A DNA stretch of 64,000 nucleotides from Carpediemonas membranifera (Eukaryota > Fornicata), in the NCBI GenBank assembly GCA_019828565.1, contig JAHDYR010000053.1, positions 496,001 to 560,000 of the forward strand, given 5' to 3'. A program made the position numbers and the translations under genes. Below the pieces are notes generated by a model. That model saw nothing but the letters and a program-made list of their open reading frames with translations, was not told the origin of the DNA and searched no databases. Of this stretch, positions 26,943-35,983 are shown piece after piece; the first letter of the stretch is position 1, and each line of letters begins with the position of its first letter.

Positions 26943-29900
26943 ATGGGCATCACACCTCAGTTGAGCACTGGGATGAGTTATACCAGTGAAGAGTTATGGT
27001 CTGATGGAAGGGCTGTTATCGTCGGCGTTCTAGTCGCCGTCATTTCGACCGCGATCATCTCTTGCTGTGGCTGTGGTGTTGCCGTTTACAAATATCGGTC
27101 CCGCCTAATCCATTTTGCGAAGCGAATCTGGGCAGAGAAGAAGAATCCTGCTGGACGCCCAGACCCAGCCACTCAGCCAGCCCTCGACCCAGATCCAAAT
27201 AGGACTCGAAGCGTCCTTGCTAAGCTCTCCACCGCTCTCGGTTGTTGTCGTATGCGTGCGCTCATTCGACACCGGGTCGATTTAATCAGCGCTCTTGCGT
27301 GCGAGTGGCTGACGGAGACTGAACACGACGGGCCACTGATGGCCGAGCAGGCCAACGAGATCAAGCAATATGCTCGTAGTCTTACTAGGCTAACGCTAGC
27401 TAAAGGCTGGCCCGAGGACTGGCAGACTGTCGACGCCAAGAGGATCAACGAGCTGGACGAGTGCATCAACAAGTTCGCCGAGTCGCTTAACGATTCAAGG
27501 CGTGCCAAAGACGCCGCTCGGTCCGACTTCTACAGACTGGAGCTTTACTACTCACCCCCCGCTCTGTCTCCCCCTCTCGATCCCGACAAGTGTTACCAGC
27601 TCTACAATTTTGATTTCCGAAAACTCTACAACATCGCGGACGAGTGCCAGGCTGGCAAAAATTTGGAGGTATTCAGGTCAACCCTGCCTCTTCGTGACAT
27701 CACTAGCGCCGACTATACCGGCCACGCCAAGTTCTACAGAGGTGTGTACTTCAAAGGGAAGGAGGGCAAGCTTACCAGCACGGATGTCAGTCTCGTTCCG
27801 GTCCTCATCAAACTCCTCTCCGTACCTGGTGGTCTCGAGAATGAAGCGAGAGAAGAGTTGGCGCGCATGATCGATAACCGCATGTACTTTCCAGGAGCTC
27901 ACCTATCCCCGTGGTACTACGCCGTTGGTAAGACCAAGGTGCTGTTGGTGTTCAATGACATCGTTCTTAACACCCCCAAGGCCAACGATTTCTACAACGA
28001 CTGGCCTCGCCCGGCGGACAATGGCACCATTCCTGCGGGTGGATTGAGTGTGCCTCTCGTTGAGATCGACGCCGACGATTTAAGCCCTCCCGTCTCACCG
28101 AAATGGGGCGGATCAACTGACAAGACTCGATTCCGGCGATCCGATGATATGCTCGGTAGTGGGTCCTATAAGATCGTATACAAGGCAAGGGATCACGAGG
28201 ATTGTGTCGACGTGGCCTGGTGTGAGGTTAGGGTGAAAGACCCCAGTAATGAGCGCGAGACCGAGCGGATACACCGGGAGATGACGCTGCTGTCTACTCT
28301 TGTCCATCAGAACATCATCTCATACGTTGACAGCTGGACGGATGGTGACCACATCATTCTCATCACCGAGCTTATGTCTGGCACCCTGCGCCAGTACGTC
28401 ATGCAGATGAAAGAGATCGGGTCCACTATAGAGGTCAGCGACATCGCCAAGCACTGTCGCCAGATCCTATTGGGCCTCAGCCACATGCACGGGCAGACGC
28501 CACCCATCATACACCGCGACTTGAAGGGCGATAACATTTTAATCGACAGTAACCGCAGTGAGGTCAAGATCGGCGACTTCGGGGTCTCGCGCATCCTCGA
28601 GGAAACTCACGCCGAGACATTTGTTGGTACACCGCAATTCATGGCCCCTGAGATGTTTGTGGGGACATACGATGAAGGCGTCGACGTCTATTCGTTCGGG
28701 ATGTGCGTCCTCGAGATGGCCACGGGCACGATTCCTTATGGAGAGTGCGGAAACTCGTTTCAAGTGTATGAGAAGGTCTCCCAGGGCATTCTTCCCGAAT
28801 CACTAGCCACTGTCACAGACGCCACCGTCCGGGACTTCATCCAGCGCTGCCTTCTCCCGCGCGACACCCGCCCCTCCGTCGAAGACCTCGCCACCCACCC
28901 CCTCATGCTCGGCGACCGTCTGGAGGTCCAAGCGGACGGGACCTTTATTGTCACACTCAACCTGACCATCGCAGGCAAGCCTCGGGAAGTCGAGTTCTGG
29001 TTCGACGAGACGGAAGACAGAATTGAGAGTGTCGTCCAGCAGCGTTTGGCCGAGCTTCGTTTGAACGAGGCAGACTCTGACGTTGCGGCTGTCCGGATTC
29101 GTGCCGCCCTTCGTTGCCGCCCACAAGCTGGCATTGCTATGCCCCCACCCGTGGCCAACCTTGATCCTACAAACCTTGATCAGGCAGGTCTGATGGCGTT
29201 GCCTGACGGTGATGATCGTATCAATGGCGTCGCCTTCCTGACGAACAACACCATGCTCACCGCAGCCGGTAGATATATCAAGCTTTGGGATCATGCAGGC
29301 AGGTGCATTGGTGGGCTGGATCAGTTCCGTTTTGTTTCCTGCATCGCTGTCTCCAAGAATGGGTTGATCGCATCAGGTGACGAGTCTGGCAAGGTATGCT
29401 TGTGGAAACCCGATGGCCTGCCACTTAGGGTCTTCAAAGGACACACAGGGTATGTTACCGGCCTCGCCTTCTCCCCAGACGGCAAGACGCTGGTGTCCGG
29501 ATCCTTGGACAACAAGGTCAGGGTGTGGGACGTCTACAGCGACGAGTGCATGAAGTTGAAAGGGCACAAAAAATGTGTACTCTCCGTCGCTATCTCCCCT
29601 GACGGCAAGACTGTTATTTCTGGGTCCAGTGACATGACGATCAGGGTGTGGAAGTCATGCTCACGCAGTCTCGTGACGACTCTGAAGGGACACACTGATT
29701 GTGTTGCTAGCGTCGCCTTCTCGCCGGACGGTACACTGCTAGCCTCTGGATCGTACGACAAGACCATTAGACTCTGGGACACCAGGAACTGGAAGTGTGT
29801 CCGCGAACTCAACGGCCATGATGCCCAGGTCTTCTGTGTCACCTTCTCACCTGACGGCAAGACCCTCGCCTCCGGGTCATGGGACCAGACGGTCAATCTG

Positions 29901-30044
29901 TGGGATACTGTGAGCCGCAAGTCCTTCAAGATAATTGGGTTTGATGACCTGGTCCTCAGCCTCGCCTTCTCCCCAGACGGGTCGACCCTGCTATGTGGGT
30001 TTGAGGAAGATACGACCAAGCTGTGGCGACTCCCTCAATTGTAA
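26943..30044 (+). CDS. Membrane-anchored WNK-type kinase fused to a WD40 propeller
   Basis: 1033 aa from the ATG at 26943; ATG 26973 is an alternative. Order: one transmembrane helix at about 24-52 (AVIVGVLVAVISTAIISCC), a basic cytosolic stretch, a 330-residue region of unknown fold, kinase at about 395-670, an OSR1_C/PF2-like segment near 680-720 (VEFWFDETEDRIESVVQQRL), and seven WD blades at about 750-1033. WNK hallmarks: the catalytic Lys of strand 3 is replaced by Cys in VAWCEV, with a Lys in the glycine loop (GSYKIVYKA); YVDSWTDGDHIILITELMSGTL; HRDLKGDN; GTPQFMAPEM; YDEGVDVYSFGMCVLEMATG. The DFG position reads GDFG where animal WNKs have GDLG. WNKs normally control ion transport through SPAK/OSR1. 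The WD40 fusion and membrane anchor are not part of known WNKs to my knowledge. A decayed relative lies at 58.7-61.2 kb. Confidence 0.88.
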   Translation: MGITPQLSTGMSYTSEELWSDGRAVIVGVLVAVISTAIISCCGCGVAVYKYRSRLIHFAKRIWAEKKNPAGRPDPATQPALDPDPNRTRSVLAKLSTALGCCRMRALIRHRVDLISALACEWLTETEHDGPLMAEQANEIKQYARSLTRLTLAKGWPEDWQTVDAKRINELDECINKFAESLNDSRRAKDAARSDFYRLELYYSPPALSPPLDPDKCYQLYNFDFRKLYNIADECQAGKNLEVFRSTLPLRDITSADYTGHAKFYRGVYFKGKEGKLTSTDVSLVPVLIKLLSVPGGLENEAREELARMIDNRMYFPGAHLSPWYYAVGKTKVLLVFNDIVLNTPKANDFYNDWPRPADNGTIPAGGLSVPLVEIDADDLSPPVSPKWGGSTDKTRFRRSDDMLGSGSYKIVYKARDHEDCVDVAWCEVRVKDPSNERETERIHREMTLLSTLVHQNIISYVDSWTDGDHIILITELMSGTLRQYVMQMKEIGSTIEVSDIAKHCRQILLGLSHMHGQTPPIIHRDLKGDNILIDSNRSEVKIGDFGVSRILEETHAETFVGTPQFMAPEMFVGTYDEGVDVYSFGMCVLEMATGTIPYGECGNSFQVYEKVSQGILPESLATVTDATVRDFIQRCLLPRDTRPSVEDLATHPLMLGDRLEVQADGTFIVTLNLTIAGKPREVEFWFDETEDRIESVVQQRLAELRLNEADSDVAAVRIRAALRCRPQAGIAMPPPVANLDPTNLDQAGLMALPDGDDRINGVAFLTNNTMLTAAGRYIKLWDHAGRCIGGLDQFRFVSCIAVSKNGLIASGDESGKVCLWKPDGLPLRVFKGHTGYVTGLAFSPDGKTLVSGSLDNKVRVWDVYSDECMKLKGHKKCVLSVAISPDGKTVISGSSDMTIRVWKSCSRSLVTTLKGHTDCVASVAFSPDGTLLASGSYDKTIRLWDTRNWKCVRELNGHDAQVFCVTFSPDGKTLASGSWDQTVNLWDTVSRKSFKIIGFDDLVLSLAFSPDGSTLLCGFEEDTTKLWRLPQL

Positions 30045-30768
30045 CACAAATTTTTTGAACAAATGATTCTTGCTGTTGTGGTGTATTAATATAAGATTCT
30101 TTTGTTGTTCCGGCTGTTGGAAGGGCGAGATCCATCAGACACGAGCCGGGACGTTACCTGTTCTTTCAGATGCCGCTTGTTCGGTCTGCCTTCAAGTACC
30201 TTGATCCATATTTCTCTTTGACAGAGTTGTCAGCATCATGAATAGCGCCTTGTCTTAAGAGTTTATCAAAGACCCTCTCCGGCGCCGGCAGACACTCTGG
30301 CAAAGACCGACTGAGTTGACTCGAGGTACAGGTACCACACGAGGCCACCACACACCAACAATAGAGGAGTTGTCGCCCCTCCTTGAGTCTGATGTGACCA
30401 GCACGATACCGCTCGCTATCGCATCCAAGAACGAGCAAGTCTCGGCAACGACCTCATGAGTCGGACAGAGCATGTGTGTGTTTTATGTCCATTCAGCTTA
30501 TATAATCTTCCTTGACCCTTGTCCATCGTGCCCATCTCTGATCAGAGGATGACGAATACGTAGCCGGGCCCACCGGTCGAACACTGACAGCGGCTCGACC
30601 GGGTATACAGGAGCGGGTTGTTGTTGCGCAGTATAAACATCGAAACATCGACCCTTGTTGTGCCACGCAGGATAAGAATACTTGAATCGAGCCAATCAGC
30701 AGCGCACCGGGGTCCGATACTCACGTCTCACACCTGCACACTCTCACATATTCTGCACCAACGAAACC
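30045..30768. other. Intergenic region
   Basis: 724 bp. Short frames on both strands, no recognisable domain, no RNA gene seen. A GCAGTATAAAC segment near 30637 recurs upstream of the cyclin gene (near 5200) and could be a TATA-like element. Confidence 0.4.
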
Positions 30769-31896
30769 ATGAGCGGCCGCTTCTCCAAGGCCGAACAAGC
30801 AAGTATACCGACACTCTAATGACATAGGTTATTCAAGAACTGGATTCGACACTTCTTCGCTCCACTAGAGATGCTAGAACGTTGTCTTCAAGAGTTCATG
30901 ACCTTAAAGACGGACAGGAGGAGATTTGGCAAGAAATAGCACGCAGCAAGCGTTCAAACGCGCTTCTATCACGGCAACTACAAACAGCGGAGTCCAGAGC
31001 CTCCAAGGCATCCATCTCCCGTCAGGCTGTCGAGAGCCGTGCAGCCAAGAGCGACGTCTTAGAGGACGAAATTGCAGCTTTGAAACGCACAATCGGTCTC
31101 ATGAAGTCCACAGAAACGCGAGACTGCAGATTTGCGTCGTACCATTATCCACAAGCAACCCTATGACGAAGTCAAAAACAAGGAGGAAATTCGCAGGCTA
31201 CGGTCTGTACTACACGGAAAGGGCAAGCTGGTCGACTACAGAGGAGTTAGAGGAGTCAAGCGTGAACTGACAACGATCAAGGACCAGAATGCCTCGATTA
31301 CAGCCATGCTCGCCGACATCATGGACCGACGCGAAGGCAGAGGCAAGGAAACGACAGAGGAGGACGACGTGGAGCTCTTCATCAACGGGGCCGTGTTCAT
31401 CGGCCGTTCAGTCGTCCAGCTGACGGAGACGTTGGCCTCGAGTGTGAACGACATCATCGCGGATGCCAAGGCTGAGGGCAGCAGGTCGGCCCTGTCCAAG
31501 GGGATGAAGGAGATCAACGCCCAGATCGAGGAGTGTCAGGCCAAGGCCCGGGCCGCGCTGGAGGATGTCTTGAACGCCGCCACCACCGCACTAGACGGGG
31601 ATCAGCTGAGCAAGCTGGACATGCTTGGTACAGAGGTCGACCTCAGCCCGACTCGACGACTCGCCAGTGTACATAGAATGAGCCAGCGGGTTGGGTCGAT
31701 TCAACAGAAGTCTGCGGCGGAGGGATGGTCGAGTGGGAGGAAGATGCACCTGTCGCTGCTTGAGGAGGACGACGGAGAGTATGAGAGGGTGAGACCGAGG
31801 CGGAGTCGTGCTCATCGGCCCTCGAGGTCTTCGTCGTCTCGAGAGCACCGTTCGTCGAGAAGACACGAGCTTGATATTCAGGACTTGGCAATATGA
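30769..31896 (+). CDS. Hypothetical coiled-coil protein with two candidate introns
   Basis: The coding sequence lies in three frame segments. An ATG at 30769 (MSGRFSKAEQ) could be joined to the segment starting near 30838 by removing 30803-30837 (35 nt). A second change at 31096-31129 (34 nt) joins LKRTI to LRRTIIHKQPYDEVKNKEE. The result would be 352 aa: an N-terminal coiled coil (AALKRTI heptads), a middle acidic region, a helical segment (QIEECQAKARAALEDVLNAA) and a Ser/Arg-rich tail ending HELDIQDLAI. Both candidate introns have sizes like the confirmed ones, but their donors (GTATAC, GTCTCA) and 3' ends do not fit the consensus. Indel-broken pseudogene is the alternative. No family recognised. 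Confidence 0.5.
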
Positions 31897-32002
31897 GTGG
31901 TGTAGCCATGCGCTGCTTTTGTGCATTTACTTGATTTACGGTGGTCATGTATCGATGGGACTGGGCTGACGAAATGCCACGTCATGCGACAACTGGATAC
32001 TG

Positions 32003-33487
32003 ATGGCCGTTGGGCGGCTAACCAGCACTCTATTCCTCTTCACTTTGTTGATATGTCTTGTTATTGCCGAAGAAACTGTTTCTAGTCTTGTTACGGAAGC
32101 AAGCGCGGCAATTGATGCCCGAAGGTTCGACACAGCCGAGACACTGTACTCAAGGGCAATCAAGCTCGACGAGGAGCATGCTGGCGTCCTCTACTGCCAG
32201 CGTGCGCTCACTCGCCGCGTCCAGCAGAACTACGAGGGCGCCTTGTCTGATCTCGACACCTGCCTGGCCGATAAGGGCCTGTCGGACAGAGATTATGTAT
32301 ACTACCAGCTCAAGCAGCACTGCGAGGTTCTTCTAGCCACTGGAAACGTTGACCGTGCCCTTCGCGAGCTCAAGAGCCTGAAGAAGTTCGAACTATCCTC
32401 TGCCGAGCAGCAGCGCAAGACCGACCTTCAGAGCAGAATCGAGGCCGCCAGAAAGATCAAGAAGCGCCTCCCATCCGCTGATCTTGCTGCTGTCAAGGAG
32501 CTCCTCACCCTCACGCCGTACGACCTCAAGCTGCTCAACCAGCTCTGCGCCAAGGCTATTGAGGCCAAGAATACGGCCCTGCTAGTTGAAGTATCCCGCA
32601 AAATGATCGATTCATTCCCGGGAGACGGGCAGGCCATGCTCTACGGGGCGCAGGGCAAGATGCTCTTGGGGGACGTGCAGTCAGCGTACAAGCTTGCTCG
32701 AAGGGCGATGGACCTCGATCCTGACAACAGCGATTATCTCAAGATCTTTAGACCCATCACTCAGACCAAACGTAAGCTTGACAAGATCGCCAAGGCTATG
32801 GAATCCGGCAAGTACGATCTTGTGGTCAACGAATCTTTTGAGGGGCCAGACATCATCAAGATCTCGGTCGAACGGTCACGCTGCCAGGCAGCAGTGAAGT
32901 CGAAGCACAGCGGCGCCGTCTCCATTTGTACCGCCGCTCACCGCCTTGCCGAGCGTCTTCGCGACACCGAGGCCATCATCGAGATTCTTCTCGAGCGTTC
33001 CACTGCGTATGAGAACGCAGACGACCTCGACAGTGCCATCGCCGACGTCCAGACCGTCCTCCAGCACGACCAGACCCACGCCACCGCCCGGGACCGCCTA
33101 TCCTCGCTCCAGACAGCCAAGCAGCTTGCAGACCGGGTCGACCACTACAAGGTGCTGGGGGTGAGTCGGGGCGATGACGACAAGACGATCAAGCGGGCGT
33201 ACAAGAAGCTGGCGATGAAGTACCATCCTGACCGGGCTGAGACCGACGAGCAGCGGACCGAGTTCACAGTCAAGTTCCAGGAGATCGGGCAGGCGTACGA
33301 GATCCTCTCTGATCCGGAGAAACGCGCAGCTTATGACCGCGGTGACGACTTGAACCAGGGTGGCCCTGGCGGTTTCCCCGGTGGTTTCCCAGGCGGATTC
33401 CCTGGGTTCCCAGGCGGGTTCCAGTTCTTCTCATCATCGGGCCCTCAGGACGCTGGGAGTCAGGGGTTCCGGTTCCAATTCAGATGA
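32003..33487 (+). CDS. DNAJC3: p58IPK / DNAJC3-like ER co-chaperone
   Basis: 494 aa. A signal peptide is evident (hydrophobic run [14 protein letters not shown] at residues 9-22). TPR repeats fill residues 25-370 in the p58IPK arrangement ([25 protein letters not shown], then [54 protein letters not shown]). A J domain follows at about 382-450 with [11 protein letters not shown], an intact HPD in MKYHPDRA, and [22 protein letters not shown] Gly/Phe/Pro-rich tail closes the protein (GGFPGG repeats). No KDEL-type ending is present. The family binds BiP substrates in the ER lumen and stimulates BiP ATPase. A fragment of this gene recurs at 58.1-58.5 kb. Confidence 0.92.
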   Translation: MAVGRLTSTLFLFTLLICLVIAEETVSSLVTEASAAIDARRFDTAETLYSRAIKLDEEHAGVLYCQRALTRRVQQNYEGALSDLDTCLADKGLSDRDYVYYQLKQHCEVLLATGNVDRALRELKSLKKFELSSAEQQRKTDLQSRIEAARKIKKRLPSADLAAVKELLTLTPYDLKLLNQLCAKAIEAKNTALLVEVSRKMIDSFPGDGQAMLYGAQGKMLLGDVQSAYKLARRAMDLDPDNSDYLKIFRPITQTKRKLDKIAKAMESGKYDLVVNESFEGPDIIKISVERSRCQAAVKSKHSGAVSICTAAHRLAERLRDTEAIIEILLERSTAYENADDLDSAIADVQTVLQHDQTHATARDRLSSLQTAKQLADRVDHYKVLGVSRGDDDKTIKRAYKKLAMKYHPDRAETDEQRTEFTVKFQEIGQAYEILSDPEKRAAYDRGDDLNQGGPGGFPGGFPGGFPGFPGGFQFFSSSGPQDAGSQGFRFQFR

Positions 33488-33976
33488 AGACGCACGAATG
33501 TTGCTGGTGATTGAAGTAAAGATGGGGCATGGGATGTTCGCTGGGTGTGTCTGATTGGATACCGTGTTTTTTGAGATCAGATTTTGTTGACCGACAGTCT
33601 CAAATCTTCTCTCGCAAAATAGACCATTCTTGACCGACAGATCAATCTGTTGAACGATAATACGTGGGGCGCTGTGGAGCCGTAAAAATGAGCAGATCGG
33701 GTGGTAGGCGGATTGCAGACGATGGACACAAATGATCCAAAGATCGAACCGCGATTTGCCCGATTCGATCCGCAATCCGAATTTTTGTGATACAGGCAGT
33801 GGGTGACCGCCGTGGCTGAGACACGGTCTAGCAGATCCTGTGACCCTCTTCTATATCTGTGAATAGATTTAGCTGCGATCGTGACCGTCTCAAACCACTT
33901 TAAATGGCTTTTTACGGCGCTTCTTCCACGAGGTCAAAAATCTCAGAAAACCGCGCAAAGCGAGAGATAATGCGCG
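33488..33976. other. Intergenic region with short direct repeat
   Basis: 489 bp, relatively AT-rich. TTGACCGACAG occurs twice (33587-33597 and 33630-33640). CGGATTGC near 33710 and GCAATCCG near 33772 form an inverted pair. These lie between p58IPK and the Mei2-like gene and could be regulatory; no gene seen. Confidence 0.4.
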
Positions 33977-35116
33977 ATGATGCTGAATTCACCGACCTCC
34001 TGTGGCTTTGGTAGCCTAATTGATGTCGCTGATGATGCAATGTCCACTGATGACTATCAAGCGCGTTCCGTCAACGCAGAACCGATATATATCGGCCCAA
34101 TCCCACACGACGAGAGCATGGATGATCTAGAGATTGAGTTCAGTGCAATGTCTCTTCCGGAGGATCAGATCGATTCTTTCCAGCCCCATGTCCACGTCTC
34201 CTCCCCCCTCTCGTCCGACTCCTTCCCCATACTCCCCCCAGAGCATGCCTCAGCCCACTTCCAGCCCCACTTCGCTGAGCCACTCAGCTCTTTCCAGCCC
34301 ATGGTCCATGTGCCAGCCGTATCCTCCCCCCTCTCCATGGAGGACAGCCCCGCCTTCCCGGAGCCCCAGGGAACTCAACTCCAGCCCCCGCTGTTCCAGC
34401 CATACTTTACCGACTCCTCCTCCTTCCAGCCGGCAGTACACGTGGCCTCGGTCGGTTCCATGGGGCACTTTCCCATGTCGCTGCAGACTTCATCCGCACC
34501 AACCACGCAGTTCCAGCCGCACTTCGGGGACCATCCCTCGAGGACCCTGTACGTCCAGCACTCGGCGATAGGAATGCTATCAGTTGATGAGATCCAGCAG
34601 CTCTTCGGTCAGTTCGGCGACATCAGAGCGGTGTTCACCGAGTGTGCCTCCCAGGGATACGTCCTCGTCTCCTATTACGACATTCGACACGCCAAGGCCG
34701 CTGTGCGCCGTCTCTCGGGCTTCCGGTACCGGAACATTCGCCTCGACATCCACTACTCCATTCCGGTCGGCATCGAGGCGCTCCAGAACCAAGGGACAAT
34801 CGTCGTCTTCAACCTCGACCCAGCCAGCACGAACGAGGAGCTGGCGCGGCTGTTTGGGGACTACGGCGAGCTCAAGGAGATCAGGGAGACTCCCAACAAG
34901 AAGCACCACAAGTTTATCGAGTTTTTCGACGTCAGGCACGCAGACGCGGCCATGGCCGGCCTAAACAAGCGCGAGATCAGGGGAAAGCGCATCAAGATCG
35001 AGCCCAGCCGACCCGGCGGGGCCCGTAGGAACATGGTGCAGCGGGTGCAACCATCAGGCCCCCGCCCCAGTGTACAGGTGCGGCACGTCGACGGGGTCCT
35101 GCCTCGGTGGGACTAG
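33977..35116 (+). CDS. Mei2-like RNA-binding protein lacking RRM3
   Basis: 379 aa. The first 190 residues are Pro/Ser-rich, with repeated FQPxxH-type motifs (SFQPHVHV, HFQPHFAE, SFQPMVHV, SFQPAVHV, QFQPHFGD). RRM1 (about 196-265) has SRTLYVQH, FGQFGDIRAVFTEC and the Mei2-typical YVLVSYYDIRHAKAAVRRL, then LDIHYSIP. RRM2 (about 274-350) has GTIVVFNLDPAS, LARLFGDYGELKEIRETPNKKHHKFIEFFDVRHADAAM, then GKRIKIEPSRPGGARR, almost the plant AML wording. The protein stops soon after, so the C-terminal RRM3 that defines Mei2 proper is absent. Mei2 and AML proteins act in meiosis and RNA control. Confidence 0.85.
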   Translation: MMLNSPTSCGFGSLIDVADDAMSTDDYQARSVNAEPIYIGPIPHDESMDDLEIEFSAMSLPEDQIDSFQPHVHVSSPLSSDSFPILPPEHASAHFQPHFAEPLSSFQPMVHVPAVSSPLSMEDSPAFPEPQGTQLQPPLFQPYFTDSSSFQPAVHVASVGSMGHFPMSLQTSSAPTTQFQPHFGDHPSRTLYVQHSAIGMLSVDEIQQLFGQFGDIRAVFTECASQGYVLVSYYDIRHAKAAVRRLSGFRYRNIRLDIHYSIPVGIEALQNQGTIVVFNLDPASTNEELARLFGDYGELKEIRETPNKKHHKFIEFFDVRHADAAMAGLNKREIRGKRIKIEPSRPGGARRNMVQRVQPSGPRPSVQVRHVDGVLPRWD

Positions 35117-35235
35117 TATATAGTTAATAATGATTATAAACGGTTGATTGCGGTATTCAGCGCGTCAGTTGGTCAGAGATGATGGGCTTGTCGTCGTGGT
35201 TGGTTGGGTTTGTGACAGGGGGGTAGACGAAAACA

Positions 35236-35891
35236 ACAACGAATGATCAGGCCAGCTTTACTTAGGCGATGGGCACGGTGGTGATGGTGCTCTCCTGGGG
35301 CGTCGTCTTGGGGAAGGCCATCGTCAGGACGCCGTTCTCGTGGCGAGCGGTGCAGTTCTTGCCATCGACGTTGCCGGGCAGCTGGACGCAGCGGCGGTAG
35401 GAGCCGGCCTGACGCTCCATCAGGAAGTAGTTGGCCGTCTCGTCGCGGCGCTCGGTCTCCTGGCGCGTCTCGATCGTGAGAACGTTCTCGGCGGTCACGT
35501 TGACGGTGATGTCATCCTTGGAGATGCCGGGCAGTTCCACCTGGACGGTGAGGTTCTTGTCGTCCTCGGTGATGTCCATGACGGGGCGCGAGATCGTGAG
35601 CGAGCGCTGCATGGGCTTGGCGGAGCGGTTGGCAATGCTCAGAGACTCGGGGCGGCGCATCAGCGAGCGGCGGTCCTGGTGGGGGCGCTGGTGCGTCCAG
35701 TCCTGGAAGACGTGCTCAAAAGGCTGCTGGAAGTCCTGGAAGAAGTCAGAGAGATCGGAAAACATGTTTTGGCAAACTTTGCTGCTCAAGCGTGGATTGT
35801 GCCAGTGACATGCTTGTCGTGGTTACTTTTGAGACGCTGTAGAGCGCTGTAGGTCAAAATGACATGTGCTTGGCCTAAAAGTGCGAAATCG
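35236..35891. repeat. 656-bp direct duplication, copy A (contains HSP20-A)
   Basis: Matches 37846-38501 over its whole length with a single difference seen (C at 35869, G at 38479). It includes the HSP20 coding region, about 26 bp after its stop and about 126 bp before its ATG. Both ends of the match are abrupt. Confidence 0.95.
35262..35765 (-). CDS. HSP20: Small heat shock protein HSP20, copy A
   Basis: 167 aa from the ATG at 35765 (MFSDLSDFF). The alpha-crystallin domain spans about residues 60-160: MDITEDDKNLTVQVELPGISKDDITVNVTAENVLTIET, a SYRRCVQLPGNVDG segment, and ENGVLTMAFPKT, the usual conserved GVL motif. It ends with an I-x-I/V-like TVPIA tail. Small HSPs are ATP-independent holdases that assemble into oligomers. 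The upstream region (in the duplicated part) contains a tandem GCTGTAG repeat and an inverted GTCA-AAA-TGAC site, possible heat-response elements. The coding sequence is identical to copy B. Confidence 0.95.
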   Translation of the reverse strand: MFSDLSDFFQDFQQPFEHVFQDWTHQRPHQDRRSLMRRPESLSIANRSAKPMQRSLTISRPVMDITEDDKNLTVQVELPGISKDDITVNVTAENVLTIETRQETERRDETANYFLMERQAGSYRRCVQLPGNVDGKNCTARHENGVLTMAFPKTTPQESTITTVPIA

Positions 35892-35983
35892 TAAAAATTG
35901 CCCAGATCTCTCACCGGCCTTTCCGCCGCTCGACACAGCCGCCCTTCTACCACAGGCCTCTATTTCAACCCAACCACGCTGCT

